From positions 434,001 through 498,000 of the forward strand of contig UVIF01000023.1 of assembly GCA_900596015.1 (NCBI GenBank): a DNA stretch of 64,000 nt, read 5' to 3'. Below the pieces are notes generated by a model. The model worked only from the letters and a program-made list of their open reading frames with translations, did no database searches and was not told the DNA's origin. Both the position numbers and the translations under genes were made by a program. Source of the DNA: Pseudomonas viridiflava (GTDB lineage: Bacteria; Pseudomonadota; Gammaproteobacteria; Pseudomonadales; Pseudomonadaceae). Shown here one piece after another: positions 62,036 to 64,000 of this stretch (position 1 is the stretch's first letter; each line of letters opens with the position of its first letter).

Positions 62036-64000
62036 CTAAACCGCCCACCATCGTGGAAACAGGCTCTTGACCCGCGCCTCGGCAAAGCGGTCGTCGATAA
62101 GCACTACCACCCCCCTGTCGTCCTGACCACGGATCACCCGTCCTGCCGCCTGCACCACCTTGCACAAACCGGGATACAGGTAGGTGTAGTCATACCCCGA
62201 ACCAAACAGGGTATTCATGCGCCCCTTGATCTGCTCGTTGACCGGGTTGAACTGGGCCAATCCAAGGGTAGCGATAAAAGCGCCGATCAAGCGCTTGCCG
62301 GGCAAATCGATGCCCTCGCCAAACGCACCGCCAAGCACCGCAAAACCGACGCCCTGACTGCTCGAGGTGAAGCGGGCAAGAAAGTCACGCCGTGCGCCTT
62401 CATCCATCTTGCGTGCCTGGGCCCACTGCTCGATGTTCGGGTAGCGCTCGGCCAACAGTGCCTCGACCTGCTGCAGGTAATCGAAACTGCTGAAGAACGC
62501 CAGGTAATTGCCCGGCTGTGCCAGATACTGCTTGGCAATCAGTTCCACGATGGGCCCCAGCGAGGCTAGTCGATGGTTGAAGCGCGTGGAGATGTCGTCG
62601 ACGATGCGCACTTCCAACTGCTCGGCACTGAACGGCGACTGCACGTCGATCCACGCATGGTCCTTGGGTAGCCCGAGCAGGTCGGCATAGTAGCGTCGCG
62701 GGCTGAGCGTCGCGGAAAACAGAATGGCACTGCGTGCTGCGGCGATGCGCGGCCCCAGCAAGGGCGCCGGGACGATATTGCGCAGGCACAGCTGCGACTG
62801 CACGCGCTTGCCCGAACCGTCGCGGCGAGTCACGTCGAATACATAGTGCTCATCGAACAGCTCGGCGACACGGGTGAACTGCAACGCCTGGAAATAGAAG
62901 TCCAGCAGTTGCGGGTCGATGCCTTGGGGCTGTGCATTCATTTCGTCGCCAATCAGACTGATGCAGCGCAGCAGCGCCAGGATCAACTTGTCCGGCAGAC
63001 GCGCGTGCGCCTGGTATGGCCCCGATTGCTCGGCGTGCAGCGCGTTCCACTCCCGATTCACACGTTGCAGCGGACTCTTGAGCTTGCTTGGCGGCGCTGC
63101 GCGCACGGCCTGCAGCGTGCGCTGGTCGAGGGTGGCGCTGTACATGCCGCGCGCCCGCTCGACCAGATTATGCGACTCGTCGACCAGCACTGCCACACGC
63201 CACTGGCGCTCTTGAGCCAGACCGAACAGCAGGGCATTGAGGTCGAAATAGTAGTTGTAGTCGCCGATGACCACGTCCGCCCAACGGGCCAGTTCCTGGC
63301 TCAGGTAATACGGGCAGATGCGGTGCGCCAGGGCGGTCTGGCGCACCTGTGCCTGATCCAGGATCTGCAAGCGCACGGCGTCTTCGCGAGCCGCCGGCAG
63401 CCGGTCGTAGAAGCCCTTGGCCAATGGGCAGGATTCACCGTGACAGGCCTTGTCCGGATGCTCACAGGCCTTGTCCCGCGCGACCATTTCCAACGTGCGA
63501 AGCGGCAGGCCTGGCTGGCGATGCAATTGCGCCACGGCCTCCAGCGCCAGGGCACGACCGGGGCTTTTGGCGCTGAGAAAGAAAATCTTGTCCAGTTGCT
63601 GCGGGACCATCGCCTTGAGCAACGGAAACAGCGTGGCCAGGGTCTTGCCGATACCGGTGGTGGCCTGGGCCATCAGGCAGCGCCCGGTGCTGACCGCCTT
63701 GTAGACTGTTTCCGCCAATTCGCGCTGACCGACGCGAAAGGCCGCATGGGGGAAAGTCAGTGCCCGCAGCGCCGCATCGCGCTCGGCGCTACGGGCCAGC
63801 TCCTGACGCGCCCATTGCAGGAAGCGCGAACACAGCCGTTCGAAATGTGCCTCCAGCTCCTGCGCCTGGCACTGCTGGCTGAACACGGTCTGCTTGTCGT
63901 AATCGACATCGAAATACACCAGGGCAACGTCCATGCGCGTCAGCTGCAACTGCTGACACATCAGCCAGGCATAGACCTTGGCCTGGGCCCAATGCAATTG
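62036..64000 (-). CDS. XPD/DinG-like DNA helicase with N-terminal nuclease domain, partial at right edge
   Basis: About 654 residues of the C-terminal part of a superfamily 2 DNA helicase; the frame is open to the window end. The right-most residues carry QAKVYAW, which matches the Q-x-x-x-Y motif ending a PD-(D/E)XK (Cas4/RecB-like) nuclease domain, so the full protein is probably a nuclease-helicase. Walker A is ATTGIGKT (visible residues ~112-119), four cysteines (visible 178, 185, 190, 228) fit an XPD-type Fe-S cluster, the Walker B box is DESH, and the helicase C-terminal part has FGEGIDLPGKRLIG and QAAGRVIRGQDDRG. Likely role is DNA repair; it converges on nuoN. Confidence 0.9.
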   Translation of the reverse strand, partial: QLHWAQAKVYAWLMCQQLQLTRMDVALVYFDVDYDKQTVFSQQCQAQELEAHFERLCSRFLQWARQELARSAERDAALRALTFPHAAFRVGQRELAETVYKAVSTGRCLMAQATTGIGKTLATLFPLLKAMVPQQLDKIFFLSAKSPGRALALEAVAQLHRQPGLPLRTLEMVARDKACEHPDKACHGESCPLAKGFYDRLPAAREDAVRLQILDQAQVRQTALAHRICPYYLSQELARWADVVIGDYNYYFDLNALLFGLAQERQWRVAVLVDESHNLVERARGMYSATLDQRTLQAVRAAPPSKLKSPLQRVNREWNALHAEQSGPYQAHARLPDKLILALLRCISLIGDEMNAQPQGIDPQLLDFYFQALQFTRVAELFDEHYVFDVTRRDGSGKRVQSQLCLRNIVPAPLLGPRIAAARSAILFSATLSPRRYYADLLGLPKDHAWIDVQSPFSAEQLEVRIVDDISTRFNHRLASLGPIVELIAKQYLAQPGNYLAFFSSFDYLQQVEALLAERYPNIEQWAQARKMDEGARRDFLARFTSSSQGVGFAVLGGAFGEGIDLPGKRLIGAFIATLGLAQFNPVNEQIKGRMNTLFGSGYDYTYLYPGLCKVVQAAGRVIRGQDDRGVVVLIDDRFAEARVKSLFPRWWAV

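Overview
The window is a gene-dense, high-GC stretch of chromosome from a fluorescent Pseudomonas, most likely of the P. putida group. The basis is gene content and order (ftsK-aat-bpt-infA, clpAS-cspD, monomeric idh, mnmA-hflD-purB, aceA next to a fused nuoCD operon, prp cluster with acnD-prpF), protein sequences close to what I remember of P. putida and P. aeruginosa homologues, and Pseudomonas-type REP sequences between genes. No database search was possible, so the species call is an inference. I saw no tRNA, rRNA, CRISPR array, prophage or insertion sequence.

Layout. 1-9.2 kb: accessory metabolism. A CoA-transferase alpha subunit (cut by the left edge) diverges from a LysR regulator; then come an aldo/keto reductase, a DUF4174 protein, an EamA-type exporter, a lipoprotein, a GNAT acetyltransferase, periplasmic gamma-glutamyltransferase, a PfpI-type protein and an old yellow enzyme. 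9.3-16.1 kb: the 2-methylcitrate (propionate) cluster: GntR regulator, prpB, prpC, acnD, prpF, with two TGTCGACA operator-like palindromes in front; no prpD follows. 16.1-22.2 kb: RibD-like reductase, GNAT, TSUP transporter, pirin, moaA, thiolase and a small RcnB-like secreted protein.

22.2-29.8 kb, minus strand: a tightly packed housekeeping run ftsK-lolA-rarA-crcB-serS-cysG. 30.2-35.2 kb: an N-degron neighbourhood, with aat and bpt (which put leucine/phenylalanine on protein N-termini) and infA on the plus strand facing clpS-clpA (which recognise and unfold such proteins), then cspD. 35.7-43.6 kb: monomeric idh, a NudJ-like Nudix enzyme, mnmA-hflD-purB, the L16 hydroxylase RoxA and an overlapping GNAT. 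43.8-46.2 kb: a secretin-like small protein and aceA. 47.0-61.9 kb: the complete nuoA-N operon for respiratory complex I with nuoC and nuoD fused, ended by a strong terminator. 62.0-64 kb: the helicase part of an XPD/DinG-like nuclease-helicase, cut by the right edge.

Functional links: PrpB/PrpC/AcnD/PrpF convert propionyl-CoA plus oxaloacetate to succinate and pyruvate; idh and aceA sit at the TCA/glyoxylate branch point; nuo oxidises the NADH. Three REP classes punctuate the intergenic spaces, including a three-copy tandem array between aceA and nuoA. I found no convincing new multi-gene system. The observations most worth checking are the missing prpD, the missing dimeric icd between cspD and idh, the operator-like sites at prp and aceA, the REP arrays and a stand-alone mini-secretin.
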